DNA from: Avena insularis
Taxonomy: Eukaryota > Streptophyta > Magnoliopsida > Poales > Poaceae
Assembly: GCA_023614405.1 (NCBI GenBank)
Contig: CM042697.1
Span: 306,746,323 to 306,810,322, forward strand
Length of the DNA: 64,000 bases
Direction of reading: 5' to 3'
The stretch's first letter is position 1, and each line of letters starts with the position of its first letter. The notes below the pieces were generated by a model that was not told the DNA's origin, ran no database searches, and saw nothing but the letters and a program-made list of their open reading frames with translations. Both the position numbers and the translations under genes were made by a program. Below, one piece after another: positions 1 to 12,475 of this stretch.

Positions 1-1850
1 GGGAGATGCAGGGTATGATGGGGAGCATGCTCGTGGGAACTGGGAGGCAAGGGGAGGCGAGGAGCGGCTAGAATCATCGTCAGAGGGCGTCGGAGACAGT
101 GGGGTTTGAGGTCGCAATTTGGGCAGCCTAGGTTCTTCGGTGGCGTGACGTCTGGGAGGAAAGGAGAGGGGAAGGAGGCGGTTAAATGGACGTGATCATG
201 GTGAGTAATGGCCTCGGCGTTAAGGCGAATTAAGCATGCGAAATTCAAGCCATAAACGGCGACGAGGGGGGAAGAAATGGTCACGGGGGTGAGAACGATG
301 ATTAACAGGTGGGGTTGCGTTTGTCAGCAAGGGAGAGAGGTGCAAGTGGGGTCGTCTCGTCGGCGTCCGGGGGGGGGTCGGGTTTGCGGTAAGAAAACAA
401 TTCACGTAGGGGAAAAGGTGGGCTGTGTTGTTGGGCTTAGTGGGCTAGGCTTCTTCTCCATTTTTTTCTTTTCTGTTTTATTTTGATTCAAATGATTTAA
501 ACTCAATTTTAATTTAGGTTTTTGCCAAACCTTTTCTAAACTTTCAGTATATTTTAGTATTGTTTAACAAAGTATTTTAAAGTCCCAATTTAGAATATTT
601 CCTTGTATTTTTCTTGGGCTTTTTATTTACTTAAGTAGACAATTGTTTTTATTCAAACAAGATTTAATTATATTTTCAAACTCTTTATTTGAATTCTAAT
701 TTTTCCTAAACCTTTTTCAGTAGGTTTTATTTAGTGCAAATAATTCACTTTGAATTATTTACATATGATTTATTAATCATTGAAGTTGGGCAATTGTCTT
801 TATTCAAATAAAATCAAATATGGTTTTAATCCCATATAAATTTTTTATTCAAATAATTCTTTGATTCCATTTAAGTTAATTAAATAACTTTTATTCTACT
901 TGAAAAAATCCAATTTATTTTCCCATGATTTAATTATTCATTTCTATTAGGGATTTTGTCTTTATTCAAATGGAATAGAATTTGGTTAATGCCATATAAT
1001 TTTATTTGAATATTCTTTATCCCTTTATTTTAATCGGAATATCTTTATTTCATTTTCTTATGGATTTGATTCAAGATTTTAAATTGTCTTCTAAATAATT
1101 TTATTGGGATCTATTATTTAGTTTAGGCAATTTATCTTTATTTAAATAAAATTGGATCTTGTTCAATCCTTATGATTTTATTCAAATAATCTTTTATTTC
1201 ATTGGTTTGGCCAAGATTTAATTTGGCTTTTAAATATTCCTTATTTATTTATTTCTTTCTTTGTCTTATAAAATCCATATTTTTATTTATAGATCCAAAA
1301 TTGGTGATAACAATTTGTACATTTTTATTTAATATTCGTTTATCCTTTTATATCTCTTTAGGATTATTTTGCTCGCAATTTGGTATGGACTTTAGATAGG
1401 AGCTTTATTAGCTTTGAAATTTAATTTCTTTATCTTATTAAATTCATAAGATTTTATCCATGACTCCAAATTAAATGAAACCAATTTCTATGGTTTTAGA
1501 CTATTTTTTATGTATCACTTTTGATCATTTATAAATATTTGTTGACAAATTTTTATATGGATCAAATCCATTGTCTTAAATAGATCTTGGAAATGAATTA
1601 TTCCTTTAGGGTTTTAGGGTCTTAGTTTAGCTTTTCCAAGTGTTTAAATTTCAAGATTCATTCATTGATGAATGCATTTCTCTTGATTTGAATTTTGTTG
1701 GATTCCCTTTTATTCAAAGTTTGTTCAAGTAGGGTTTTGATGTTTCCATTTAGAATCAAAAAGTTTCTTTTCACCCTAAATTTCCACAATTATTTATTTT
1801 GTTTATTTATTTTTCACATTTTAAAATTTGGAAAATTTTGGTATGTGACA
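1..1850 (-). mobile_element. Element W: 5' part of a long LTR, cut by the window edge
   Basis: Read on the minus strand the segment begins at 1850 with TGTCACATACC, runs through about 1.4 kb of AT-rich DNA and enters a GC-rich block at 1-440. The same order and many of the same words occur in solo LTR S1 (26480 onward): the TGTCACAT start, an AATGTGAAAAATAAAT stretch, an AGCCCACCT block, and an ATTCGCCTTAA / ATTCACCTTAA block. W is therefore the same LTR family as S1 in the opposite orientation. Gypsy long-LTR type is inferred from the start sequence and layout. The rest of the element lies left of the window, so I cannot say whether it is a full element or a solo LTR. The possible duplication GTGAA at 1851-1855 cannot be checked. 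Short reading frames in the GC-rich block look spurious. Confidence 0.75.
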
Positions 1851-2337
1851 GTGAACAAATACAACTAAATTTTTTTGGAACAAAGTGGTAAAGATCAGAA
1901 AATTCTGAGAGAATACCAGTATTGGGTCAGAAACTGTAGGGTAATACCTATACCCTAGGATGATCCGCAGTCGGTATTTGATCCACAGTCGGTATCTAGT
2001 ACACAGGTGGTATTGGTTAAAATAGTTAACCAGATCATCTTAAAGGTTGCATAAAGACCATAAAACTTGGCCTAGATAATAAAGGACACAAAGAAGTATA
2101 ATATTAAGGCGACCGAGTTCGAAATGCAAAATCAACTCTATCCAAGATAGAATGTCCAAACAGTTTGTAAGACAGTGATTGTCAGAAAATTCGCTTCAGA
2201 GATCCACAAATGAGTGGGTATACCGTAAACCTTTCATGAAACCATAAATAAGTAGAGTATTAATTGAACAGAGATCAAAATTCGAGTTATAAATTCAATG
2301 GTTACTATGTCGGAAGTATAGATACCTTAGTAAACCC

Positions 2338-2349
2338 TAAGGGGGAGAG
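2338..2349 (+). other. Duplicate polypurine tract in X
   Basis: The 12-mer TAAGGGGGAGAG occurs here and again, identically, at 3057-3068, 719 bases downstream, where it is the expected plus-strand priming site before the 3' LTR. This upstream copy lies inside the noncoding tail. It could be a second priming site or the mark of a short duplication. Confidence 0.5.
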
Positions 2350-3056
2350 TAAAATAGTAAATGTAAGAATTGCTATTCTAAGTCTCTGAGGAATGGTATT
2401 TGAATAGGTGTTTAAGTCATAGCAAAAAGTTGATTAAAAGCTTGATAGAGTAAAAGCTTAAGAATCATAGAATATGTTAGTTCTAATGGGCTAATTCCGA
2501 AGGAGGCAATTCTTAAGTAATCCTTAATAGATGATACAGTACATCTAAGTGGTCATGTATAGTGGAACAAGAAATTCCAAAGGATATGAACCAAGGGTGT
2601 CCAACACTAATTCTCAGAAGGACTACAAGTACAAACCATGTTAGGATAAATAAATAGATTAACCTTTTGGTCTTAACTATAGACTAATAAAATTTAAAAT
2701 CCTGTTTTAGTGAGACTTCCTAGACCTTACACAGGACAGTACGGAAGTTTGATGATTTAATAAAATAAGTTGGATTAGGATACCTAGATAAGGAGCTAAA
2801 GAAGAGACCCCAAATTAAGGAATTTATAATATGGACATACCCTTAAAGGAGGATAGTAAAAAGAACTTTGGGGTATTAAAGAAAATATGTTGGAGATTGC
2901 CAAGAATGATATGAATTTAAGGAAAAATTTGGTTGTGGGATACTACAATTATTCCCATCAAGGTTACCATAGAGATGAGACATGTCGTAACTAATGCAAG
3001 ACAATTCCTCATTCCAAAACGCGAGAGTATACGAATTTAGGGGACAAAGTTTATTT

Positions 3057-3068
3057 TAAGGGGGAGAG
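3057..3068 (+). other. Polypurine tract of X
   Basis: TAAGGGGGAGAG lies two bases before the LTR start at 3071. In LTR retrotransposons such a purine run survives RNase H digestion and primes plus-strand DNA synthesis. Its orientation shows that X lies on the plus strand and that the LTR to the right is the 3' LTR. Confidence 0.7.
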
Positions 3069-5354
3069 TCTGAAACTTCCCAGCATTAGAGATTAGAAAT
3101 AAGTTGAACCCAGGTGTGTGCATTGCATTCATGCATGGAAAATCCGAATAATTTTTGCACTTTTGAACAAAACTTGTCAAAGTGATTGAAGCTTCTCTCA
3201 ACTTGATGGAATTGAAGTATATCATCAAGTTGACTGCGATAAGCAATATGACCTTTGCTAAAACCTTATTTTGGGTAAAGGAGAATTTATCTAAGGCTAG
3301 ATCAAATGTAGTAGAAGTTAAACCCTAATGCATTACTTAATGATTTATATTTGATACTTAAGTAATCATATCCTACTATTCATTACCCAACTCATGAATA
3401 CCAAGTTATAATTATAACCTAAGTAATAGGAATGTAACAACTAAATCTTGATCTATCTTAATCTCATCTACTTATACCATCAGTATCATGGTAATACCTA
3501 ACCTTAACTCCTAAGTGAGGATGAGTAGGAAAGAAACCAAGACAAGAACATGCACCATATATCTTTCTTTCCATATCAATCCTTATTATCTCTATTGAAT
3601 CATACTCTAATATCTATTGTTCATCAAATATTGAGTAATCAACTATTGATTCACCAATTCTTAACCTATCAATTCTTGATCTACCAACTCTGGACCATAT
3701 CATAGTTTTCACCTTAAAGTCCCTTAGAGAAAGTAGTAAGAAGAGGTAAGTGGCAATTCAAGCTTAAAATATCATTTATATAAGAGGTGAGTTTGAAGAG
3801 AATTGAACTAATAGGAAAATTGATGGAGTTAACTCACATCTAAATGGATAGATGAGTTATTTGAAATAAAGGTATAGGTGGAACAAAAAGGATTATAAGG
3901 ATGAATGTTGAAGATAGTTATAAGGATTAATCCTATTGGATTAAGAAGGTATAGTCAATAAATAATATCCTTTACTTAGTAATAGATACTGAGCAGGTAA
4001 TTAAATTACAACTATAATGGTATTGATGAAGGCCTTGATTAGCCAACTGGAAACCTAAGCCATAAATGATCAAAGGATTATAATGATCATGTTTATATCA
4101 CTAAGAGTGATTGATTATGTCATGTATAAGGATCATTGGTGGATAGAACATGATTAAATCCTAGTATAGATATATTATCTTAGATTAGTCATGGCAAGTC
4201 ACCATATTAAGATGTGAAGTTTGAAAATAAGGTACTGGAGTTAAGTAGACATAAGATAGTTTGGCTAAGTTGAAGCTAGAATAGTGAGGATTTAGTGGAG
4301 TAGTGCTATTCTTTATTTAAGATATTAGACACTTAAGGAATGTAGGTTTTGGGAGATACACCTAATGGAGTAAGGTTAGTAATGAAGTTAAAGGAAGCAA
4401 ATAATGGGAATTAGAAGCAACTATTAAATGAATTAGAGGATGATCATTCAATTGGAATTAGAATCATAAGAAACATTTTAGAGAAGAGGATGATCCCTAT
4501 GGGGAGATCATGTTGAGCTTAGTGTCAAGCTCATTGAATTACTAATGGATTTAGAAGGTGGAAGAGTTGGTAATAATGTTCTGGTGAAGTAAAGCTTATC
4601 ATGTTAACCATGATGATGTATATGAAGAAGTAATATATCTAGGAAAGGAATTCCTTAATCAGGTACCCAAACTTATGAATTATGGAAGCTAGGAATTCTT
4701 GGTAAAGACTCAACTTTAAATCCTTAACCAAACATAATACCATCTGATCTGATTAACTTATCATCCTATTTCCACAATTATTTATAGGAATATTTTCCTA
4801 TAGCAAGCACTTAAGCATATCTTGTTATTTCAAAACATGAACACTATAAGTGCCTAGGAATCATAATTAACGACCCTTATTTTTAAATCATTCTAGAAAG
4901 AACAGCTCTAATACTTTGCCTTATATAATGATCTCATTAATGATCACAAAAATAAGGGCAATATGCCTTCAACCATAATGATCATCCACATATATAAAAC
5001 AAGAATATAAACCCTAGAATGAACCATTTCTACCAATAGTGTGCCTTGATAAAAATCATAGAAATATAGAATAACTATGAAGAATCTATATAAGTACTTA
5101 ATAAAATTTTCTCCAGAATAATGGATTAATTTTTTTATATTATTAAAATACCCATTCTTATGTGCTTGAGTCTAAATAAATTCAGATCCTAAAAACAATA
5201 AATTTTGAAACAAGATTTAATAATAAATTCAAAGTATGTTATGAAAATAAATATTCATAACAAAGGTACCTATAGATATAAAAATAAGAAATCATACCAA
5301 TATAAAGAACCTTAATACACTTTATTATTGCTGCAATCATTCAGCAAATAAACC

Positions 5355-5366
5355 CTATAAATAAAA
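5355..5366 (+). promoter_or_regulatory. TATA-like box in LTR of X
   Basis: CTATAAATAAAA stands about 75 bases before the GC-rich island. In the other LTRs here a TATA-like box also precedes the GC-rich transcribed leader. Position and sequence fit the LTR core promoter, but this is inference only. Confidence 0.35.
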
Positions 5367-5429
5367 TTCAAATCAATTGAGCAAATTCAAATCTGAAATC
5401 AAAATAGAAAATAGAAAAAAAGAAATAGA

Positions 5430-6350
5430 AAGAAAAGGAGGATCTGGCTCGAACAGCAGGCCGCCCCAGCATTTCCTCTGCTTATTCGTCACTCACGAGT
5501 CGAAGCCAGCTTCCTCTGCTCGACTCATCGAAGCCCAACACCAGCCCAGGCCCATGTACCCCTTTTTCCACCTAATCGTCATCGTCTACCTCGTGCTCGC
5601 CCTGAAGCATCTCGCTGGCAGCAGCTCCGTCGCTCGCCGACATGGAGATTCGTGCCTTCGACCGCCAGAGGGGATAAGGAGGCCATGACGATGCTACTCT
5701 GCCTCGTCCTCATCCACTCCCTCTCCCTCTGAAGCTCTCTCTCTCAATTTCTCCCTCGGGGCCGAAACCCTAGCTAACCTCGCTGTCGTGCCGCACCTCC
5801 CCACTCCTTTCCAAGTAGCCATGGAGAAGCCCCGTTCTCCGTAGATCCTCTGGGTGGAGTCCAGCATCAAGGGGAGCACTGCGGAGGGCGAATTTTTCCG
5901 TTCCTTTCCGCTGAGGTTCGTCGGAATCATCGTCAAAGAGCTCGTCTCTAACCGCACCAGTCCTCACCGACACCACCGCTGCAACCAGGGTGAGTCGCTG
6001 ATGCTCAAGCATCATTCCTCTAACCCTATCTCACTTTCTAGCATGCTCGTCCTGTAGCGCCACCGTACGCTGGCGTCGATCGTCGTTCTAGTAGCTCCGA
6101 TGACCGTTTACCTACAGCGTCGCCACTATATGGTTTAGCATGTCGCGCTGATTCGAGATAAACTAGTTTCACTTGCTGGGGTGTCGTAGATCGTCGCCGA
6201 CGACCACCATCTGGCGGTGGTGGCCATGCTAACGTCATGCCGACGACAACCTTGATCCAGTCCACCGTTTGACCAGTCCACGCCTAGGTGGCATACTGAC
6301 GTGGCCTTGACCCCACTGGTCAGTCCTAGGGTAGCTCTGGTTATGGTGTA
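5430..6350 (+). other. GC-rich leader island in LTR of X, with splice-donor-like site
   Basis: An abrupt GC-rich block inside AT-rich LTR. Open frames here (for example 5377-5688 and minus 5694-6015) overlap on both strands and show no known domain, so I do not call genes. CCAGGGTGAGTC at 5985-5996 looks like a plant 5' splice site, and comparable sites occur in the leaders of S1, Y, T and A. The likely role is the transcribed leader of the LTR. Confidence 0.45.
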
Positions 6351-9300
6351 AAAGCTTATTTCCTGTTTAGGAAATAAGTAAAATATTATAAGACTAAATT
6401 TAAATATTTCCAGGAATTAAATAAAAGCAATAAATCTTGTTAAATTAATAACTTTTATTTTAGAATTCAGAAAAATATGTGTAATATATGAAAATGTTTA
6501 GAAAAATAAAATCTATAATTTAATTCTAATATCAAACATTATTATGTTAATTATTTAAATAAATATTATTTAATATAGATTTTATAAATAATGGTAAATG
6601 ATAAAAATATAAATAATATACCAAAATTCCTAGAAAAATAAGAAATAAAATTTAATATTATAATCATGTATTATTATTTCACTTAATTAATTGTTTATTA
6701 TGTATTAGGTATTTATAAAATATTAAATCTTGTAAAAATCATATCTTATTATTTATAAATCGCAAAAATAAATGTAATATACCAAAATGATCACAAAAAA
6801 TTATATTTACATGTTCAAAATATAACATTCCAATTTTGAAGCAAATAAAAACTTAGTACCCTAATAACTTAAATTTTAATCTAATTTCCTTACTTAATAA
6901 TTCATATAAGGGTAAGTAAAATTTGCTAATATTTCTAAAAATTAGTCAATTATGGTCTAATAATAATGTTAATCTTAAATATTGATATTATGAAGTCAAA
7001 ATGGTTCAACACAATTTAAATATAATCTTATTGAATTATCATTCAACTATAAATGTAGAATATCTCTAAATAAATCTTATTCTAATATTAAACCTTCAAA
7101 GAATACGTGTGGCTAAATAAAACCTATTCCTCTATCTCAACCACAAGTTAACAACATACCAAGACATTATAAATGTTCATAAGTAGCTAAGTAATGTTGT
7201 TTACAATTAACCAACCATAACCACACCTTTGTAAGAAGGTAAATGATTACTGTCCAGAATAATAATAAGAAATCACTACTCAAATAAAAATACTACCACT
7301 TCTAATTAGGTTTAAAGAAATATTATGAGGAAACAAAGTACAAGGGTCATAAGCACTGAACCTTAAGTTCATCTATGTTTTTAAAGATAACTTTAGTCTA
7401 CAAGAATTTAAAAATAATGTTAAAGATTTTATTATGTATTTTATAGTTAACTTTGGTCTATTTTAATTAAGTCATAAAGCATCTCAAATCCAAACCATTC
7501 AACCAAAGTATAGATAACTTCAATCACATTCTAAAAGCCATCAAGGTTGTTTAAACCTTAGCAAAGAAATCTTTTCTTCAAATGTTATTCTTTTTTACAC
7601 TTCAAATAACAAATCTTACAATAATGTATACAACACTTAACAACTAAACTCAAGGACTTCCATCATATTCAACAGATGACAATTAATCATAATCACCTTC
7701 TTTTAAACCTTACATGTATATCTTGGATTGTTAACACCTAAGTTCCTTATAAATATTATTATTGTAAAGTAAGATTTAAAGATAAAACAATTCTTATATG
7801 AGCAACCTTACATAGCATTCCTCATTTGTATACATCATTGGTCGTATGATATTGCAGATACACACGCTTTCACACACTCTCACCAGTCTTAATAAGAAGC
7901 ACAAGTACGAAACTTATCTAAGAATATAACACATTCCAAAGAAACCTTTCTAGTTCCCAAACCCTAGATCAACGCTTATTCTGGGAATACGAACTTACCA
8001 AATTGCATTACATTACTTATGCATAATAGCATCCTACTTTTTTAAACATTAGTCCTTACCGGAACAATGATGTTGATTTCAGATATTAGATCATATATTG
8101 TCTTGAAGACTGTGAGTGTATAATCTTGCAATCACAAAAGACATGCTCACACTTTCTCATGTCCTTTGATTATTTTCTGTAAAGTATTATGCAAACCCAG
8201 TGTTGTCATCACCTGCATTTCAAAAGGTCAGAGAACACTATTTTTTGATAATAATGTGAACTATTGGTTACTGATCCAGGGTGATCAGCTAATCTATTAA
8301 ATCTGGCAGTTGGAATACCACTCCTCTGGAATATATCATCTAGGACTTAACAACAAATGTCGCTAGTGATTCTTGCACCGTATATCACGCGTTAACCATG
8401 AGATTTGGAATGGGACAGAGAAGTCAGATGTATCCTTTTTCTTTCGTATGGAGGAAAGACTACCTTAACGTGACGTTGTGATTCCTTGTGCGAATCTGAC
8501 ATATGGGTGGGCACCCTTCTGCCCCATGTTTTTGGTGTCTAGATTATCTATGAGTGGCTGCTGGAGGTTTAGCCGGACCTATAAGATACTTACCACGGCA
8601 CCACCAGCTCATGGAGTCTTCGGGAACTCATCTGGGTTTTAGCCTTCCTGGAAGGGGGCTTAACGTAGGTGAGCCAGCCCCGAAGGATCTTGCAAACATA
8701 TGGGGTCGTGGAGAGGGCAGTGATTGGCTTGGATCATCTTCTGGGCCCCGCATCACGGAATTTTGGATGGGATTGAGATGCTTGGTTGTGCAAGAAAGAG
8801 TTGATCTCTCATGGGTAAAGTAACGCACCTCTGTAGAGTGTAAGAATTGTAACTTGTTACTACCTGTTCTGGGAAGGAGATACGAACGCAGCTGAAGGAC
8901 ATAGCTTTTTAGAATAAAAACAACCTTTGAAGAAATGTTTTACAAAAACTTCCATTGCCTACGACCTATGGTCTGTGGTTGTAGATTTAGTGCATCAAAC
9001 ACTCCTTTTCTAGTGAACTTGCTGAGTATGCTCATACTCAATGTATCTTCTTAACCGTTGCTAGATTCTGAAGTCAATAAGACGACGCCTACATCAAGTT
9101 ATGCTCCAGGAATCATCATCAAAATCTCAAGTTCTTCAATAAATTTAAGGAATACAACGTAAACATAAACTCAAGTGAAGACGAAGATGCTGATTAGATA
9201 GGGATATAATCTCTAACCCTAGAACCTATTTCTATAGAATATTGCATTGGCAACAATGCCAAACCTATAGTTCAGATAGTAGTCTTATTAGTACGATAAT

Positions 9301-9531
9301 TTCTGAGTTGTTCATTTCTGAATCTTCTTTGAAAGAAGTTTCTTTCTCTCTTTTTAAACCTAGAATGTTATCTGGATCTTATATAAGGAGTCGAGTTGTA
9401 ACCTTTAGCCATGTATTGGACCTGATGTGTTTCTGTTGTACCACTCCGAGGGATATAATACTAGTGAACAATGTTTCATTGATGTTATGTCAATGACTAT
9501 AGTATACAACATCATGCAGTGGTACACCGCA

Positions 9532-10958
9532 ACAAAGTACCGTCAAAGTCGGTAGATAAGACACCGCATGAGATGTGGACAAGCAAAAGGTCGAGTTTGT
9601 CTTTTCTTAAGATTTGGGGTTGTGAAGCATTTGTCAAGAGACTTCAGTAGAACAAGCTTAAAGCCAAGTCAGATAAGTGTATTTTCATGGGGTATCCAAG
9701 GGAAACCTTGGGTTACTACTTCTAAAACCGAGAAGAGGGAAAGTGTTTGTCGCTCGGAACAGTGTCTTCCTTGAGAAAGATTTTCTCAGTCGGGGAGTCA
9801 GTGGGAGCACAGTGCAGCTCGAAGAAATTCGAGAGGAACCGGCTAGAAGCGAGTCAGAAAAAACCTTGGAAGTTGAACCGGTCATGGTAGCTGAGCCGGC
9901 AGCAGCACCTGTACTACGAAGATCGGTGAGATTATGAAGTGTTCGTGATGTATTACTGTTAGACAGTGATGAGCCGGCAAATTATTCGGAAGTGATGGTG
10001 GGATCTGATTCCAAGTCATTGCTTGGAGCCATGAGATCCGAGTTAAATTCCATGGATGAAAATCAAGTTTGGAACTTGGTTGATCTGCTAGACGGGGCAA
10101 GACCCGTCGAGTGTAAATGGGTCTTGTCGCGATGATATGGATGGAAATGTTTCTGTCTATAAAGCACGTCTTGTCGTGAAGGGGTTCCGACAAGTTAAAG
10201 GAGTTGATTACAACGAGACTTTATCGCCCATAGGGATGCTTAAATCAGTCTGGATCATGTTAGCTATAGCGGCCTATTTCGACTATTAGATATGGCAGAT
10301 GGATGTCAAAACAGCTTTTCTTAACAGAAATTTAACCGAGGACGTGTATATGATACAGCCCGAGGGTTTTCTCGATCCGTCTAAAGCTGACAAAGTTTGC
10401 AAACTTTAGAAATCCATTTATGGGTTGAAGCAAGCATCTCGGAGTTGGAATATTCTCTTTGATGAGGTAGACAAATCGTTTGGCTTCATCAAGAGTGATC
10501 ATGATTCTTGTTTATACAATAAGTTTAGTGGGAGCAAAGTAAACTTTCTAATTTTATATGTAGATGACATATTACTAATTGGAAATGATGTCCAGATGTT
10601 GCAAGAAACCAAGGAATCATTGGAAAGGAGTTTCTCAATGAAAGACTTGGGTGAGGCAACAGATATTCTCGGAATCCGGATCTATAGAGATAGATCAAGG
10701 AGGCTATTTTGATTGAGTCGGAGTACTTATTTGGATAAAGTGTTGAAGAAGTTCAACATGGAATCGTCTAAGAAGGGGTTCTTACCGATGTCCCATGGCG
10801 TAAAACTTAGCAAGACCCTATGTCCTGCAATGACTGATGAGTGAAGTCGGATGAGTGCGATTCCATATGCTTTTGCAGTCGGATCCATCATTTATGCCAT
10901 GATTTGTACTAGGCCGGATGTTTCATATGCTCTAAGTGTTGTGAGAAGATACCAGGCT
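9532..10958 (+). pseudogene. Copia element B: end of integrase and reverse transcriptase, left fragment
   Basis: Starts abruptly in the copia pol frame around VPSKSVDKTPHEMW (end of the integrase core), followed by GYPRETLGYYFYN and the RT domain with ENQVWNLVDL, QMDVKTAFL-like and YGLKQASRSWN. The active site LYVDDILLIGND is intact at about 10553-10588. Several stops and frame changes lie at 9650-10430, and another stop at 10711. The frame breaks at QA (10958), where element T is inserted, and resumes at 37861 as ADPGESHW. The 5' LTR, gag, protease and most of integrase are missing from the window, presumably to the left of X. Not functional. Confidence 0.85.
10954..10958. repeat. Target-site duplication of T, left copy (AGGCT)
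   Basis: AGGCT precedes the LTR terminus TGTCAACACC and is repeated at 37861-37865 after the other terminus. The duplicated bases are codons of copia element B. This proves that T inserted into B and that both ends of T are complete. Confidence 0.9.
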
Positions 10959-12304
10959 TGTCAACACCCAGATTTTTAATCCCAGATGCCTGTTATGCCA
11001 TACATCGCAATACAAGGATTAAAGATTGCATATCATAGTACATAATCCATTACAAACCATACATAAGGTCTTACACAAATAAAGGATCTCATGATCCAGT
11101 CTTAATACAAATCAAGAGGCGGAATAATGTAATGATAACTGTAGCGTGGGCGAAACTCCATCTTCATAGTCACAGGAAATGCTGATAATGGGAGATGACC
11201 CTAGTTGTCGTAACCTTCCAGCGGTCCATCCTCCTGATAGTCCTCTTCATAGTCTGTCAATGGGCATAGCCAGGTACAAATCCATGAGTACTCTTTAAGT
11301 ACTCGCAAACTAATAGTAACAAGTGAAGTGGTTTTTGGGTAGGAAATACTAAGCTCTAGGTTGTTTTGCAAAAAGCCAGATTTATCTCTACTGAGTTCAA
11401 AAGTAAAGAAAGCTAGTTGAAAGTTTTATAACACCTAAGTGGAAACTTGAATTTCAAATCACAACCCTGTTGTGGTCAAGTCAAAAGTCATGAATCATTT
11501 CATAAGTCATTTTGAAAACATCTGACGATGGAACAGTATGGCCACTCCAACTGTCCATAACCACGGACGCGGCTATTCGAATAGTTTGACACTCTGTAGA
11601 GGTAGTACACTTTCACCACAACATTCGATACATCCGTTAGGAACAATCCTGAATTCACCATACTCAGTATGCGGATAATCAATCCTAACCTTTCAATTAC
11701 ACGACCTAGTATAGGCACCTCTCCTGTGAGTTTGGCCTCCCAACCACGACCAACTGTCATCTTGGGAACTACACAGGTGAAAAATCTTCACAAGGTAGCC
11801 TCAGCTCAAACCTTGGCCGCAAGGGAACCCATACTAAGGTATATAAATTTCCAGTCAAGCCCTACCCAAATTTCGGGTATTGTGGTTGTATCGTAAAATT
11901 GGAATGGTATCGCATCCAGATAACCATCAGCTTTATAAAGGGATAAGGCTCGTGCCTTAACATTTTCATCATCAAAATCATCTGGTGTTCAAGAACACAT
12001 GTCAAACCATTTCAGTAGAATGACTCATCATTCTAAGGTTTTCATAACCATTTTCACCAAGTATTGCCATCTAAAGTGATCAAGTTTTATGCTTTGCACT
12101 AGCATCTACAAGTGGGGGTTAACACTAATGAGGGGTGGTAATCAAGTGTATCTTATCTAAGTTCAATCTCATGCCTCAGGATGACATCAAGATTTATCTA
12201 ACTTAGGCCAAGTTTTATGCTCTTTATGCTACCTTTAAATATCTTTCTAGAATCTACAATTCACTAAGTAAACTAAACTAAGGAGCTCTGATAAAGACAT
12301 AAAA

Positions 12305-12475
12305 ATACCAAGCTTGCAAGTAAAACTAGGATTAGGTATCAAGTGGTGTAATCTTGCAAGTAAAAATTGCATGGTTTTAGCTTAGCTTGTGAATATAGTA
12401 GCTTGCTAAGATATTAGTATAAGCTTGCAAGAATTAGCTTGCAAGGTTGCAAGTGTTAGCTTGCTTAGATAGCTT
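12305..12475. repeat. Cluster of short GCTTGCAAG-type repeats in LTR of T
   Basis: Variants of TTAGCTTGCAAG recur about eight times in 170 bases, on an irregular spacing. The matching stretch in the other LTR (35215-35370) is shorter and has a different copy number, so it has changed length since T inserted, as slippage or repair between short direct repeats would do. Confidence 0.6.

Larger units (their letters stand above)
1851..3070 (+). mobile_element. Element X: noncoding 3' tail of a gypsy internal domain
   Basis: About 1.2 kb without a convincing reading frame, ending in a polypurine tract directly before the LTR that starts at 3071. Its position, between an inserted LTR (W) on the left and PPT plus LTR on the right, makes it the 3' untranslated part of element X. 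The pol gene of X must lie left of the window, beyond W. I recognise no protein domain here. Confidence 0.55.
3071..9531 (+). repeat. 3' LTR of gypsy element X (unusually long)
   Basis: Starts TGAAACTTCCC, a decayed form of the TGTAACATCCC start shared by other long LTRs in this window (T and Y). It is AT-rich to about 5430, GC-rich at 5430-6350, AT-rich again to about 8200, then of mixed composition. The right end is placed at GGTACACCGCA (9531) because copia integrase reading frame begins immediately after. That gives 6461 bases, long even for Tekay-type LTRs, so an unrecognised insertion or a misplaced right end is possible. The duplication at the right would be ACAAA (9532-9536), but its partner is outside the window. 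No gene is seen inside. Confidence 0.55.

Noticed and set aside
4873..4955. Possible MITE with CCCTTATTTTT inverted ends
   Set aside because: Only about 11 matching bases, no clear duplication and no hairpin across the interior.
5377..6265. Host gene in the GC-rich block of X
   Set aside because: Frames overlap on both strands, have no known domain, and the block is the expected leader of a long LTR.
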